Assembly (NCBI GenBank): GCA_001931535.1
Contig: CP016211.1
Span: 5,935,573 to 5,999,572 of the forward strand
DNA: 64,000 nucleotides
From: Minicystis rosea
GTDB lineage: Bacteria > Myxococcota_A > Polyangia > Polyangiales > Polyangiaceae
Direction of reading: 5' to 3'
The notes under the pieces were generated by a model, which had not been told where the DNA came from, made no database searches, and was given only the letters and a program-made list of their open reading frames with translations. How positions within the stretch are numbered: the first letter of the stretch is position 1; every line of letters begins with the position of its first letter. This document shows, in pieces, positions 8,829 to 17,153 of this stretch. A program made the translations under genes and the position numbers.

Positions 8829-10688
8829 GTGAGGCTTCGATATGCTCTGCTTGCTCTCTTGGGCTCGGGCGCGGCGGCGGCGAGCGCCTGCTCGGCGACC
8901 CCGAGCTCCATGTTCACCGCCGGCACCGGCGGCGGCGGCGCGGGCATGCCGAGCGCGGGGAGCGGCGCGGGCATGGGCAGCGGCGGCGAGAACATCTCGC
9001 TGACGACCGGCAGCGCGCCCACGACGGGCACCGGCTCTTGCCAGACGCATTGCTCGGCCGATCTGCACTCGGTCGTCGACTGCAATGGCAACGTGCTCTC
9101 CACGTGCCCGGCCGATCAGGGCTGCGGCGCCAACGGCTGCGTCCCCGCCTGCGACAGCGCCAAGGAGAACAAGAGCACCATCGGTTGCGACTATTATTCG
9201 GTCGATCCCGACATCATCACCGTCGCTCAGGGCGCGTGCTTCGCCGCCTTCGTGGCCAACACCTGGACCGCGCCGGTGACCATCTCCGTCGAGCGCGCCG
9301 GGCAGACGCTGAATGCCGCCAACTTCTCCTACATTCCCACGGGCACGGGGCAGTCGCTCACCTATCAGCCGTTGCCGAATGGGCAGCTCCCGGCGGGCCA
9401 AGTGGCCATCGTCTTCCTCGCGACCACGGGTAACTTCGCGGCCTGCCCGGCGGGGGTCAACGTGGGCCTCACCATCGATGCCGCCGTCCACGGCACCGGG
9501 CTCGGCAACGCCTTCCACATCGTGACGTCGGCGCCGACGGTGGCTTACGACATCTTCCCCTACGGCGGTGGGCAGAGCGCGGCCACGAGCGCGACACTGC
9601 TGCTCCCGACCACGGCGTGGGACACGAACTACATCGCCGTCGACGCCTTCCGGAAGAGCCAAATCGTGGCCGAGGCGCTCCCGACGCTCGACGTCGTCGC
9701 CGCCGAGGATGGGACGGAGGTCACCATCAGCCCGACCAGCCCCATCTCCGGCGGCCCCGGCGTGCCGGGCACGGGCCAGGGCGTGCCGATGACTTACAAT
9801 CTGAGCAAGGGCCAAATCCTCCAGTTCACGCAGAGTGGTTTGGTCGGGAGCCCCATTCAATCCAACAAGCCCATCGGTGTTTGGGGCGGCGCCACCTGCT
9901 TGAGCGTCGACGTGGCCAGCGCCGCGTGCGACTCGGCCCATCAACAGATCCCGCCGGTGAAGGCGCTCGGCGATGAGTACGTGGCCGTGCGCTACCGCGA
10001 TCGCTTCGATGGTCAGGAGGAGTCGCCCCCGTGGCGCATCATCGGCACCGTCGCGGGCACGACGCTGACCTACGAGCCGCAAAAGCCGGCCGGCGCGCCG
10101 GACACGCTCGACGTCGGCCAAGTGGCGGAGTTCCGCGCGGCCGGTCCCTTCATCGTGAAGAGCCAGGACGTCGATCATCCGTTCTACATGGCCGCCTACA
10201 TGACCGGCTGCCAAGAGGTGAGCGCGACCATCAGTGATTGCCGCGGAGATCCCGAGTTCGTCAACGTCATCCCGCCGCAGCAATATCTCGGATCGTACGT
10301 GTTCTTCACCGATCCGACCTACCCGGAGACGAACCTCGTGCTCGTGCGCCGCAACGACGGCGCCGGCTTCAAGGACGTGAACCTCGACTGTGCCGGTGTG
10401 CTCGGTGATTGGCAGCCGATCGGCACGAGCGGCAAGTACGAATACACGCGCATCGATCTGGTGCGGCACAACTTCCAGCCTCAAGGGAGCTGCGACAACG
10501 GCCGCCACGAGATCCACAGCGACGCTCCCTTCGGCCTCGTGGTCTGGGGCTGGGGCTCCGCCGAGACGGGCGGCGATTTCGGCAACAGCGCCGGCGGCTT
10601 CTATTCGCAGGCCGTGAGCTACGCCTACCCCGCCGGCGCCAGCGTGCAGCCCATCAATACCGTGGTGATTCCCCCGATTCCGAAGTGA
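8829..10688 (+). CDS. IgGFc-binding-like lipoprotein, copy 2
   Basis: The 619-residue protein starts at GTG 8829, with AGGAGG 5 nt upstream. The signal peptide ends SAC after an Ala-rich core (lipobox SAC preceded by A). It shares the whole layout of the upstream copy: Gly-rich linker, Cys-rich block, IgGFc_N-like module and the C-terminal SYAYPAGAS...PPIPK ending. The two arose by tandem duplication; the linker and the STFLPEGQP/SQIVAEALP loop are the most diverged parts. The intergenic gap (101 bp) repeats the GTGATAGCGT promoter-like element of copy 1 (TAGCGT 8787-8792), so the copies may be transcribed separately with the same control. Confidence 0.75.
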   Translation: MRLRYALLALLGSGAAAASACSATPSSMFTAGTGGGGAGMPSAGSGAGMGSGGENISLTTGSAPTTGTGSCQTHCSADLHSVVDCNGNVLSTCPADQGCGANGCVPACDSAKENKSTIGCDYYSVDPDIITVAQGACFAAFVANTWTAPVTISVERAGQTLNAANFSYIPTGTGQSLTYQPLPNGQLPAGQVAIVFLATTGNFAACPAGVNVGLTIDAAVHGTGLGNAFHIVTSAPTVAYDIFPYGGGQSAATSATLLLPTTAWDTNYIAVDAFRKSQIVAEALPTLDVVAAEDGTEVTISPTSPISGGPGVPGTGQGVPMTYNLSKGQILQFTQSGLVGSPIQSNKPIGVWGGATCLSVDVASAACDSAHQQIPPVKALGDEYVAVRYRDRFDGQEESPPWRIIGTVAGTTLTYEPQKPAGAPDTLDVGQVAEFRAAGPFIVKSQDVDHPFYMAAYMTGCQEVSATISDCRGDPEFVNVIPPQQYLGSYVFFTDPTYPETNLVLVRRNDGAGFKDVNLDCAGVLGDWQPIGTSGKYEYTRIDLVRHNFQPQGSCDNGRHEIHSDAPFGLVVWGWGSAETGGDFGNSAGGFYSQAVSYAYPAGASVQPINTVVIPPIPK

Positions 10689-11058
10689 TCCGCGCTGGCT
10701 CGTCCAGCGCGGGTTTGGGGCCGCTTGCGGCCCCATCGAGATATCAGCGCTGGCTCGTCCAGCGCGGGGTTTGGGGCCGCTTGCGGCCCCATCCTGATAC
10801 AGGGAGCCGAAGCGCGCTCTTCGGCTCCTGCTCCGGCGCATCGGCCGCACCTCCAAGCCCGCTGTGGAATCGGCGATTCTCTTCTGCGCACGCTGCGTGC
10901 GGCGCCGCACCGAGCGCCGCGACGGCCTGCCGATCGCAGGCGGGGCGAGCGACCGGGCGCGCGGCGCGATACCGGGTTAACGTTAACGTCGTTGACATCT
11001 TATCAAGAAATTGTACGACGTACCACGAGCGCAGGACGACACGCCAAGGGGTACGCCG
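10689..11058. repeat. Intergenic region with a duplicated hairpin unit
   Basis: Two 55-bp copies each carry two hairpins: GCGCTGG-ctcgt-CCAGCGC (10692-10710 and 10747-10765) and GGGGCCGC-tt-GCGGCCCC (10717-10734 and 10773-10790). They follow the stop of the second IgGFc-like gene and could terminate transcription, although no T-run follows. A close relative occurs at 26854. The rest of the stretch holds a promoter-like region just before the gene at 11059 and no other gene. Confidence 0.7.
10976..11019 (+). promoter_or_regulatory. Promoter with overlapping GTTAACGTTAAC palindrome
   Basis: A perfect 12-bp palindrome (10976-10987) is followed by TTGACA (10992-10997) and, 16 bp later, TACGAC. 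This is the most AT-rich patch in the neighbourhood and resembles a sigma-70-type promoter with an operator touching the -35. It would drive the small gene at 11059. Confidence 0.5.
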
Positions 11059-11367
11059 GTGGGACCAGTCGAAGGCATCCATATCGCGCTGAGCGCGCTC
11101 ATGGTCGTGGGCATCGTCTCCGTCACCACCGAGCTGCGCCGGATCCGCGCGCAGATTCGCGAGAGCGACGAGAACCAGCGGGAGCACCGCCAGGAGATGA
11201 TCGGCTTCGCCGCCGAGGTGCTGCGCACCGCGCTCGACGAGGGCAAAGGCCGCGTCTTGGTCGTGGAGCCGAAGAAGGCCAACGACAACGCCGGCGCCGG
11301 TGAAGAGCCGGGCGGTGAGGTGATTCCGCTCCACAAGGATCGCGGGCCCGATCCTTCGAAGGGCTGA
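11059..11367 (+). CDS. Small membrane-anchored coiled-coil protein (hypothetical)
   Basis: The product is 102 residues if translation starts at GTG 11059 (AAGGGG 7 nt upstream). An earlier TTG at 11011 lies inside the predicted promoter. Residues ~6-22 (HIALSALMVVGIVSVTT) form one hydrophobic helix. A charged helix follows (ELRRIRAQIRESDENQ REHRQEM), likely coiled coil, then a Gly/Pro/charged tail. This layout fits a small membrane-bound scaffold or a phage/plasmid-type accessory protein; no family was recognised. The gene has its own strong promoter-like sequence and converges on the RHH-like gene at 11488. Confidence 0.5.
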   Translation: MGPVEGIHIALSALMVVGIVSVTTELRRIRAQIRESDENQREHRQEMIGFAAEVLRTALDEGKGRVLVVEPKKANDNAGAGEEPGGEVIPLHKDRGPDPSKG

Positions 11368-11487
11368 AGCGGCGAACGAGATCGCATCGCGAGCGCCTCG
11401 CCGTACGAGTGCGCCGGCCGGGGATCGTCGCGGATTTCGAAGGATCGATGTCGAGAGGACGCGCATCACGCGCGTCGAGGAGAGCGC

Positions 11488-11730
11488 TCAAGCCTTTCGG
11501 TGCAGGCCGAGGCCGCGATCGCTGGGGATGGGGGGCAGGTCGCGGGCGACGCGATCGTCGACCACTTCGAGCCCGAGGCAGATGAGGGCGCGGAGGATGT
11601 CACTGCGGTTGGCGCGGTGCACGACGCTCGAGAAGAGCTCTTGAAGGGCGTCCACGCGGTCGCGCAGCTCCGGCTCGACGCGGGCCGCGAGGAGGACTTT
11701 GACGCCGGCATGGGTCGGCTTGCGAGGCAT
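11488..11730 (-). CDS. Ribbon-helix-helix-like small DNA-binding protein (hypothetical)
   Basis: The 80-residue protein has a first strand-like segment VKVLLAARVEP followed by ELRDRVDALQELF and SDILRALICLGLEVV, the strand-helix-helix order of RHH (CopG/Arc-like) proteins. Such proteins act as dimeric repressors, often antitoxins, but no toxin gene lies beside it. The assignment is from pattern only. The start is the ATG at 11728-11730, with no strong ribosome-binding site. Confidence 0.45.
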   Translation of the reverse strand: MPRKPTHAGVKVLLAARVEPELRDRVDALQELFSSVVHRANRSDILRALICLGLEVVDDRVARDLPPIPSDRGLGLHRKA

Positions 11731-11817
11731 GCCCGGAGGTTGCCCCGAGTGTTGCCCACCGTCAACAGCGTCGACAGAATGTATCAGTGTGTCCGCGAGG
11801 ACCGATGAGGGCGGGGC

Positions 11818-12762
11818 TCAACCGAAGTGATAGGCGGAGACGCGCACACCGAGGACCGAGCCGCTGTAGGCCGTGGTGCCGCGATCGGCGCCGGCCGCGC
11901 CCGCGATGACCATGAGAGGCAGGAGGTGCTCTTCACGCGGATGCGCGAGGCGCGCCGAAGGAGCGCGCTCCCAGGCAGCGAGGCCGCGATCGCGGGTGTC
12001 GGGATCGGCGGTGGTGGTCTCCCGCAGCCAGGCATCGAAGGCCTCCGACACGGGACGTCCCTGCGGGCCGCGGAAGCCGCGCATGTTGTGATAGGTCATC
12101 CCGCTGCCGACGATGAGCACGCCTTCGTCGCGGAGCGGCGCGAGCGCGCGGCCCATGGCGAGGTGCTCGGCCGGATCGAGACCGCGCTTGAGCGAGAGCT
12201 GCACCGTGGGAATGGTCGCCTCCGGATAGGTCAGCTTGAGCGGGACGAAGGTGCCGTGATCAAAGCCGCGCTGCGCGTCGGATGCAGTGCTGAAGCCGGC
12301 GGCGCCGAGAAGATCGCGGACGCGGGCGGCGAGCTTCGGATCGCCGGGCGCTGGCCACGTGATCTCGTACGACGCGGGCGGGAAGCCGTAATAGTCGTAG
12401 AGCATCGGCGGGCGCTCGCTGGTCATCACGGTCGGCACCGCCTCTTCCCAATGGGCCGAGACGACGAGAAGGGCCTTGGGAGGCGTCTGCGGGACACCGC
12501 GGATGGAGCGGAGATAGCCGGCGAGATCGTCGAGCTCGGCCTGGTTCATCCCGAGATCGACGAAGGGCCAGGGGCCGCCGCCGTGCGGGAGGAAGACCAC
12601 CGGCATGCGCGCGCCGCCCGCCGGAGCGCGGCGAGCTCCCTGCGGATCGGCCTCGACGGCGCCGCCTTGCTCGCGGGCCGGCAGGGCCGCCGCCGTGGCA
12701 CCGGCGATGCCGGCGACGATGGCTGCGCGACGGGTGAAGCCCTGGGTTTGCTGGTTGCTCAT
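11818..12762 (-). CDS. DODA-type extradiol aromatic ring-opening dioxygenase (LigB-like) with a Tat-like leader
   Basis: The 314-residue protein starts at ATG 12760-12762, with GAGGAG 6 nt upstream. The LigB/DODA family Zn/Fe ligands are visible: PHGGGPWPF, VVSAHWEE, GFDHGTFVPL and GSGMTYHN. Such enzymes open catechol or DOPA-type rings. Unusually for this mostly cytosolic family, the N-terminus has a twin-arginine leader (FTRRAAIVAGIAGATAAALPA), suggesting export of a folded metalloenzyme. A divergent gene starts at 12914. Family call strong; substrate and true export uncertain. Confidence 0.85.
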   Translation of the reverse strand: MSNQQTQGFTRRAAIVAGIAGATAAALPAREQGGAVEADPQGARRAPAGGARMPVVFLPHGGGPWPFVDLGMNQAELDDLAGYLRSIRGVPQTPPKALLVVSAHWEEAVPTVMTSERPPMLYDYYGFPPASYEITWPAPGDPKLAARVRDLLGAAGFSTASDAQRGFDHGTFVPLKLTYPEATIPTVQLSLKRGLDPAEHLAMGRALAPLRDEGVLIVGSGMTYHNMRGFRGPQGRPVSEAFDAWLRETTTADPDTRDRGLAAWERAPSARLAHPREEHLLPLMVIAGAAGADRGTTAYSGSVLGVRVSAYHFG

Positions 12763-12913
12763 GATGGACTCCTCACTGGCGAGAGGCGAATGTGGCACTG
12801 CTCGCGAAGCGCCACCAGACGGCGTCGGGGCAACGAGGGGTTGCGCGGGCGGAACGAAGCGATGCCGAACATTGCCTGCGCGCCGCGTGGTCGGATAAAG
12901 CTGGGCTCGTTCG

Positions 12914-13417
12914 ATGAGCACGACCTGGGAGACATGGATTCTCGGACTCTGCCCCAAGGCGGAGGGGACACCGCGCGCCGTGGATCGGCCGCTGCTCGCG
13001 TTGATGATCCTGGCGCGCGCTCAACGCGGTGGGCCTGCCAACGTGTTTCGCTTTCGCGATCTCGACGAGCCGCTCCGCGCAGCGCTGGCCGCGTTCGGAC
13101 CGCCGCAGGAGGAGCATCGCGCCGAGCTCGCGTTCTGGGAGCTCCGCGATGATGTGTTTTGGGTGGTGCACGACGAGGCGCGGATCGCGCAGCGCGCCGG
13201 TGACACGCCGCCGAGCCGGGCGCTGCTCGTCGAAGAGGACGCCGCCGCGGAGGTGCCCGAGGCCGCGTGGGAAGCGCTGCGCACCGATCCAGGGCGCACC
13301 GCGCGGTTGATTCATCAGGTGATGACGAGCACGTGGCCGGCGGAGCGACACGGTGAAATCCTGGCTGAGCTGGTGTTCGATTTTCGGATCGAGGAAGAGG
13401 CCTTGTCGCCGTCGTGA
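12914..13417 (+). CDS. Stand-alone sulfur-binding-domain (ScoMcrA SBD)-like protein without nuclease domain
   Basis: The 167-residue protein resembles the N-terminal part of phosphorothioate-dependent or related HNH restriction enzymes: DRPLLALMILARAQRG, then FRDLDEPLRAALAAFGPP, ELAFWELRDDVFWVV and a closing RTDPGRTARLIHQV...ERHGEIL helix. In those enzymes this SBD reads modified DNA and an HNH nuclease follows. Here the protein ends after the SBD with no HNH motif, and the next gene is unrelated. It may be a modification reader, an inhibitor of a nuclease, or a remnant. The call is by recalled family pattern and needs a profile search. Confidence 0.5.
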   Translation: MSTTWETWILGLCPKAEGTPRAVDRPLLALMILARAQRGGPANVFRFRDLDEPLRAALAAFGPPQEEHRAELAFWELRDDVFWVVHDEARIAQRAGDTPPSRALLVEEDAAAEVPEAAWEALRTDPGRTARLIHQVMTSTWPAERHGEILAELVFDFRIEEEALSPS

Positions 13418-13595
13418 TCAGGGCCGTTCGCGACCCATCGTGATCGAGAGGCCGAATCGCGGAAAGTGCGTGGGGCTGCTTTCGAGGATGGATGCTGGGT
13501 CGCCTCGAGGCGCGATGCTGGGTTGACGGCGCGCGGCGGCTCCCCCAGAGCAGTCTTCCCCGGCAGGTGCCGGGGCCACCACGGAGCCACCACGC

Positions 13596-13967
13596 ATGTC
13601 ACCGACGCGCCTCCGCACCGCATTCGCGCTCGCCACGATGGTCGGCCTCTCGGTCTCGGCCTGCCACGTCGGCGCCGGCAGCGGAGAAGGCGGCGGCGGA
13701 AGCGGCGGGAGCTGTCTCGTGGACGGCGCCGTGTGCAGCGCGAACGAGGAGTGCTGTACGGGCTCGTGCGACGGCCATTGCGCGGGCGACGGCGCGTGCC
13801 GAGTCGAAGGCGAAGCGTGCCTCACGTCGAACGATTGTTGCACCACGGACTGCGTGGACGGCGTGTGCGGCGGGTCGTCGTCGACGTGCACGGACATCGG
13901 CCTTCCGTGTACGTCGAGCAACGAGTGCTGCACGCTCTACTGCAATTTCGACGGCAGCTGCGCATAG
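13596..13967 (+). CDS. Cys-rich repeat lipoprotein
   Basis: The 123-residue protein has a signal peptide ending LSVSAC (lipobox), then a Gly/Ser linker and three ~26-residue repeats of the form C-x3-G-x2-C-x5-CC-x3-C-x4-C, with CC pairs at ECCTGSC, DCCTTDC and ECCTLYC. Such Dickkopf/knottin-like repeats are frequent in myxobacterial surface proteins and should be disulfide-bonded after export. Function unknown. It converges on the metallophosphatase gene, with a terminator-like hairpin between. Confidence 0.65.
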   Translation: MSPTRLRTAFALATMVGLSVSACHVGAGSGEGGGGSGGSCLVDGAVCSANEECCTGSCDGHCAGDGACRVEGEACLTSNDCCTTDCVDGVCGGSSSTCTDIGLPCTSSNECCTLYCNFDGSCA

Positions 13968-13990
13968 GCTCTGTCTGACGACTGCGGAGA

Positions 13991-14017
13991 GCCCCGCATC
14001 GTCGTCGAGCGCGGGGC
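13991..14017. terminator. Hairpin between convergent genes
   Basis: GCCCCGC (13991-13997) and GCGGGGC (14011-14017) form a 7-bp GC stem between the Cys-rich lipoprotein and the metallophosphatase genes. No T-run is present, so it could serve both directions weakly. Confidence 0.4.
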
Positions 14018-14083
14018 GCTGACCAACGAAGGCTGCGCCCCACATTTTCAGGCAGAGCCTGACACCAACGCTGGCTCGTGCGG

Positions 14084-15604
14084 TCAGCGGGGTGCGACGT
14101 CGCCCAGGGTGAGCCGGCCATCGCCGGCGCGCTGGAGATGGGCCGTGCAGCGGATGTTCGCCATCCAATCGAGATAACAGAGGTCGATGTCGCCCTCGGG
14201 ATCGAGGGTGAGGAGGCAATATCCGTTGTCGCCTCGATCGCGACGGACATCGAGCTTCTCGGGGAAGCGGGGCGTGAGCTCGGCCCATTGGGCGACGGCG
14301 GGGGTGCGGTCGCGGGAGGGCCGTTTCAAGGTGTCGTAGGGATAACCGCCGTGGCCGATGCAGCTCCCGATGAACGGGAGATCCGCAGTCGGCGCAAACA
14401 GGGCTGCATAGTGGGTGTTGCCCCAGAACCAGAGATCGACGAGCTGCTGATCGACGGCGAAGGGGGCGAGATCCTCGCGGAGGAGGGCCGTGAGGTTGTG
14501 TTTGCCATACTCGTACGGCTCATCGCCGGTGAGGAGCACGTTGGTGAGGCCTTGCTCGCGGCCGTGGCGGAGCTGCGATCCGACCCAATCGCGCAGGAGC
14601 GGCTCGCGGCAGCGGGCGTCGCCGAAGTAATCGGTGTCCACCGCGACGATCTGCAAGGTGGGCCCGCGGAGGCAGAAGTAGCTGCCCTCCTGCTCTTGGA
14701 GACGAGGTGATCGCCTTCGCCGTCTGGCGATGTAATCGAGGTAGGGAATGCCGTGCGAGAACATCTCGTGGTTCCCGTTCATGGTGAAGAGGCGCGTGAC
14801 GCCGAGGAGAGGGTCGAGCACCTTCTCGAAGTACGCTTCGAATTCGCTGCTGCGACCGGCATAATAGACGTCGCCGAGGTGGATGGCATAGGGGACGCGG
14901 CGCGTGGCCATCTGCTTCGCGATGTAGCGAGAGTGGTATCGTCCGGTGCCGAAGTCGGAGAAGAGGGCGATGTCGAGCGGGGCCTCGCCGGCGCCGTGCA
15001 GCGGATAGACGAACTTGGAGTCGTGGCGCTCGTGGGTGGGGAATCGCTCCCGATCGCCGGTCGTGGGGCCGCCTTTGAGCCAGCGCGAGATGGCGCCGCC
15101 GCTGTTCAAGAGCCAGCCCAGCGCGTCGGCGACCGGCTCGAACTTGCGATCTCCAGGGTCGATGGGGATGAGGGGGATGTCGATGCCTTCGAAGGTGAAG
15201 TCGCTGGGCAGTTGATCGGTCACACGAAAGAGCGCTTCCTGCGCCTCGATGACGGCGAGCGCCTCGCGCGGGGCGGCGAGCGCGAGGCGGGCGCTCTTGA
15301 TCAGCTCGCGCAGCTCCCGCTCGGTGAGATCGCGATCGAGGGCGGCGCGCGCGTGGGCGAGCGTCGCCTCGGGCTGGCTGTCGAGCAGGCGCTCGAGCTC
15401 GTCGAGGCCGCGTCGATCGAGCGCTTCGAGATCATGAGGAGACGAAGGAGGGAAGAGCGCCGACGGCGCGTCCCCACGTTCGCTCGCAGGGATGCTGCCG
15501 GGAGGCACGCCGAGGGCGCGGTAGAGCTCGACCCGCTCGACCGACACCGAAGGCGCTTTCTTCCTCGGGGTAGGACGGTGCTTTTCCTTGGTTCCAGAAA
15601 TCAT
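14084..15604 (-). CDS. Calcineurin-like metallophosphoesterase
   Basis: The 506-residue protein starts at ATG 15602-15604, with GGAGG 9 nt upstream. Dimetal motifs occur in family order: LFSDFGTG, HLGDVYYAG, MNGNHEM, LLTGDEP and WFWGNTHYAAL (positions ~190-410). The first ~150 residues are a helical, charged extension not seen in minimal members. No signal peptide is present. It probably hydrolyses phosphomonoesters or diesters in the cytosol; the large N-terminal region may bind a partner. It lies divergent from an S1/P1-type nuclease gene, so both might act on nucleic-acid or nucleotide substrates. Confidence 0.85.
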   Translation of the reverse strand: MISGTKEKHRPTPRKKAPSVSVERVELYRALGVPPGSIPASERGDAPSALFPPSSPHDLEALDRRGLDELERLLDSQPEATLAHARAALDRDLTERELRELIKSARLALAAPREALAVIEAQEALFRVTDQLPSDFTFEGIDIPLIPIDPGDRKFEPVADALGWLLNSGGAISRWLKGGPTTGDRERFPTHERHDSKFVYPLHGAGEAPLDIALFSDFGTGRYHSRYIAKQMATRRVPYAIHLGDVYYAGRSSEFEAYFEKVLDPLLGVTRLFTMNGNHEMFSHGIPYLDYIARRRRRSPRLQEQEGSYFCLRGPTLQIVAVDTDYFGDARCREPLLRDWVGSQLRHGREQGLTNVLLTGDEPYEYGKHNLTALLREDLAPFAVDQQLVDLWFWGNTHYAALFAPTADLPFIGSCIGHGGYPYDTLKRPSRDRTPAVAQWAELTPRFPEKLDVRRDRGDNGYCLLTLDPEGDIDLCYLDWMANIRCTAHLQRAGDGRLTLGDVAPR

Positions 15605-16027
15605 GTGGACTCCCTCCCTGCTTTGCGGGCGGGCGAGCCGCACAACCATGCTCCAACGCGCGTGCACGGCGCGGAGAGGCGCGGCCGCTCACCCCATCTC
15701 GCCGGCGCTGATTTGGGGGCAACCGGCGGCGCCAAATCGTGGCGACGGCGGGGCGCGGGGTGCAAGCCAATCCGCGCTGGAGCACGCTTTTCCGGCGCGC
15801 GAGCAGCCATGCGAGGAGACGGGAGCTCGGCCTGGAGATCTCGCGTCGTCCGCCGCCGGAACGAGGTGCCTCGAAAGCGCACCCGAAGTCCGGAGCCTCC
15901 CGTGCTGTATCCCGCTCACCCCGAGCACCATTCCCCTTGCCACCCGCGGGTTTCCGCGGATCGCCGCGGCGCCGACGCAGCGAGCTCGACAACGACGTTC
16001 GATCGAGCCGAGCACGAGGAGGCAACC
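15605..16027. promoter_or_regulatory. Intergenic region between metallophosphatase and S1/P1 nuclease genes
   Basis: This 423-bp divergent region carries the ribosome-binding sites of both flanking genes at its edges. I see no other gene, repeat or clear operator in it; the open frames here are low-confidence shadows. Confidence 0.4.
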
Positions 16028-17116
16028 ATGGGTGAGATGAGGATGACCGCCGATCCCAGGGCGCTCGAAACCTTGGGCCGATTGCGGGCCGGCAACGATG
16101 GAAGCTCGGAGACGAGCGACAAGGATGAGCGGCTCTTGGGCAGGATCTTCGAGGACGTGGCCAAGCTCCGTATTCCGGAGGGCGCGAGTCACCTGGATCT
16201 CGGGCTCGACGTGGACAGGAGAGACGGGCAGCCCGGCATTCATCTGAAGCTGAGCCTCCGCGCCGAAGGCGTCACGCCCCCGCCGGCCACGAGCGCGGCA
16301 TTCGTGGCCGAGCCGTCACCGGAGACGGTGTTCGGGCCGCGGGGACACGGCGCGATCGCGTTCGTGGCCATGAAGGATCTCGAAGAGCGGCGGCCGGACA
16401 TCAAGGACAGGATCGACGCGATCCTGGCGAAGGATCCGCTGCAGGGGCCGAGCAGGAGAACGGATTACTTCGTCGTGGCCAACTGGCCCGATCGGATCAA
16501 GCGCGAGCGACCGGAGACGAAGCCATGGCACTTCGTCGATCTCCTTTATGATCCGGAGCAGCCGGACGTGACTCCTGATCTCCCGCCGGCGCCGAATGCG
16601 CTCACCGCGCTGGAGGCGATGGCCAAGAAGATCGGTCGCGGCGGCGATGCCGAGGAGGAAGTGGATGCGCTGTGCTTCCTCATTCACATCGTCGGTGACA
16701 TCCATCAACCGTTTCACTGCATCACGCGGGTGACACCCGATCTCCCGGCGCCCGACGGTGATCGGGGCGGGAATGGTTTCAAGCTCTCCGGTCACTACAA
16801 GAGCCTGCATTCGCTGTGGGACGATTCGGTGAACCTGTCGCTGCGGGATCGCGCGGAGGAGCTGGCCGACGAGGTTCGCGAGAAGCATTCGCGCGAGAGC
16901 CTCGCGCGCGAGATCGCGACGCGCGATCCGGAAGCGTGGGTACGGGCGGGATATGCGCTGGCGGTGGAGAGAGGATATCGACCGTTGGAGAGCATCCATG
17001 ATGCGAAGCCGCGGCCGTCGAATCGATATCTGCGCAACGCACGCGATCTCGGTCAACGGCAGGCGGCGCTCGGCGGCTACCGGCTCGCAGACATGTTGAT
17101 CGAGCTCTTGGGATGA
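16028..17116 (+). CDS. S1/P1-type nuclease-like protein, apparently cytosolic
   Basis: The 362-residue protein starts at ATG 16028, with GAGGAGG 5 nt upstream. From residue ~100 it carries S1/P1 (zinc-dependent nuclease/phospholipase C fold) motifs: FGPRGHGAIAFVA, PWHFVDL, HIVGDIHQPFHC, GDRGGNGFKL and HSLWDDS. These His/Asp residues bind three Zn ions in secreted enzymes. Two features are odd. There is no signal peptide, and the Trp that becomes the N-terminal Zn ligand after processing in classical members is replaced by Phe behind a ~100-residue extension. The protein may work inside the cell, be exported by another route, or have altered metal binding. Confidence 0.8.
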   Translation: MGEMRMTADPRALETLGRLRAGNDGSSETSDKDERLLGRIFEDVAKLRIPEGASHLDLGLDVDRRDGQPGIHLKLSLRAEGVTPPPATSAAFVAEPSPETVFGPRGHGAIAFVAMKDLEERRPDIKDRIDAILAKDPLQGPSRRTDYFVVANWPDRIKRERPETKPWHFVDLLYDPEQPDVTPDLPPAPNALTALEAMAKKIGRGGDAEEEVDALCFLIHIVGDIHQPFHCITRVTPDLPAPDGDRGGNGFKLSGHYKSLHSLWDDSVNLSLRDRAEELADEVREKHSRESLAREIATRDPEAWVRAGYALAVERGYRPLESIHDAKPRPSNRYLRNARDLGQRQAALGGYRLADMLIELLG

Positions 17117-17153
17117 GGCCGAGTCGGCGAAGGGGCGAGTCGCGGAGGTGCGG

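Noticed and set aside
13968..14083. GCTCTG/CAGAGC inverted pair considered as a mobile-element end
   Set aside because: Too short and imperfect; no transposase or target duplication nearby.
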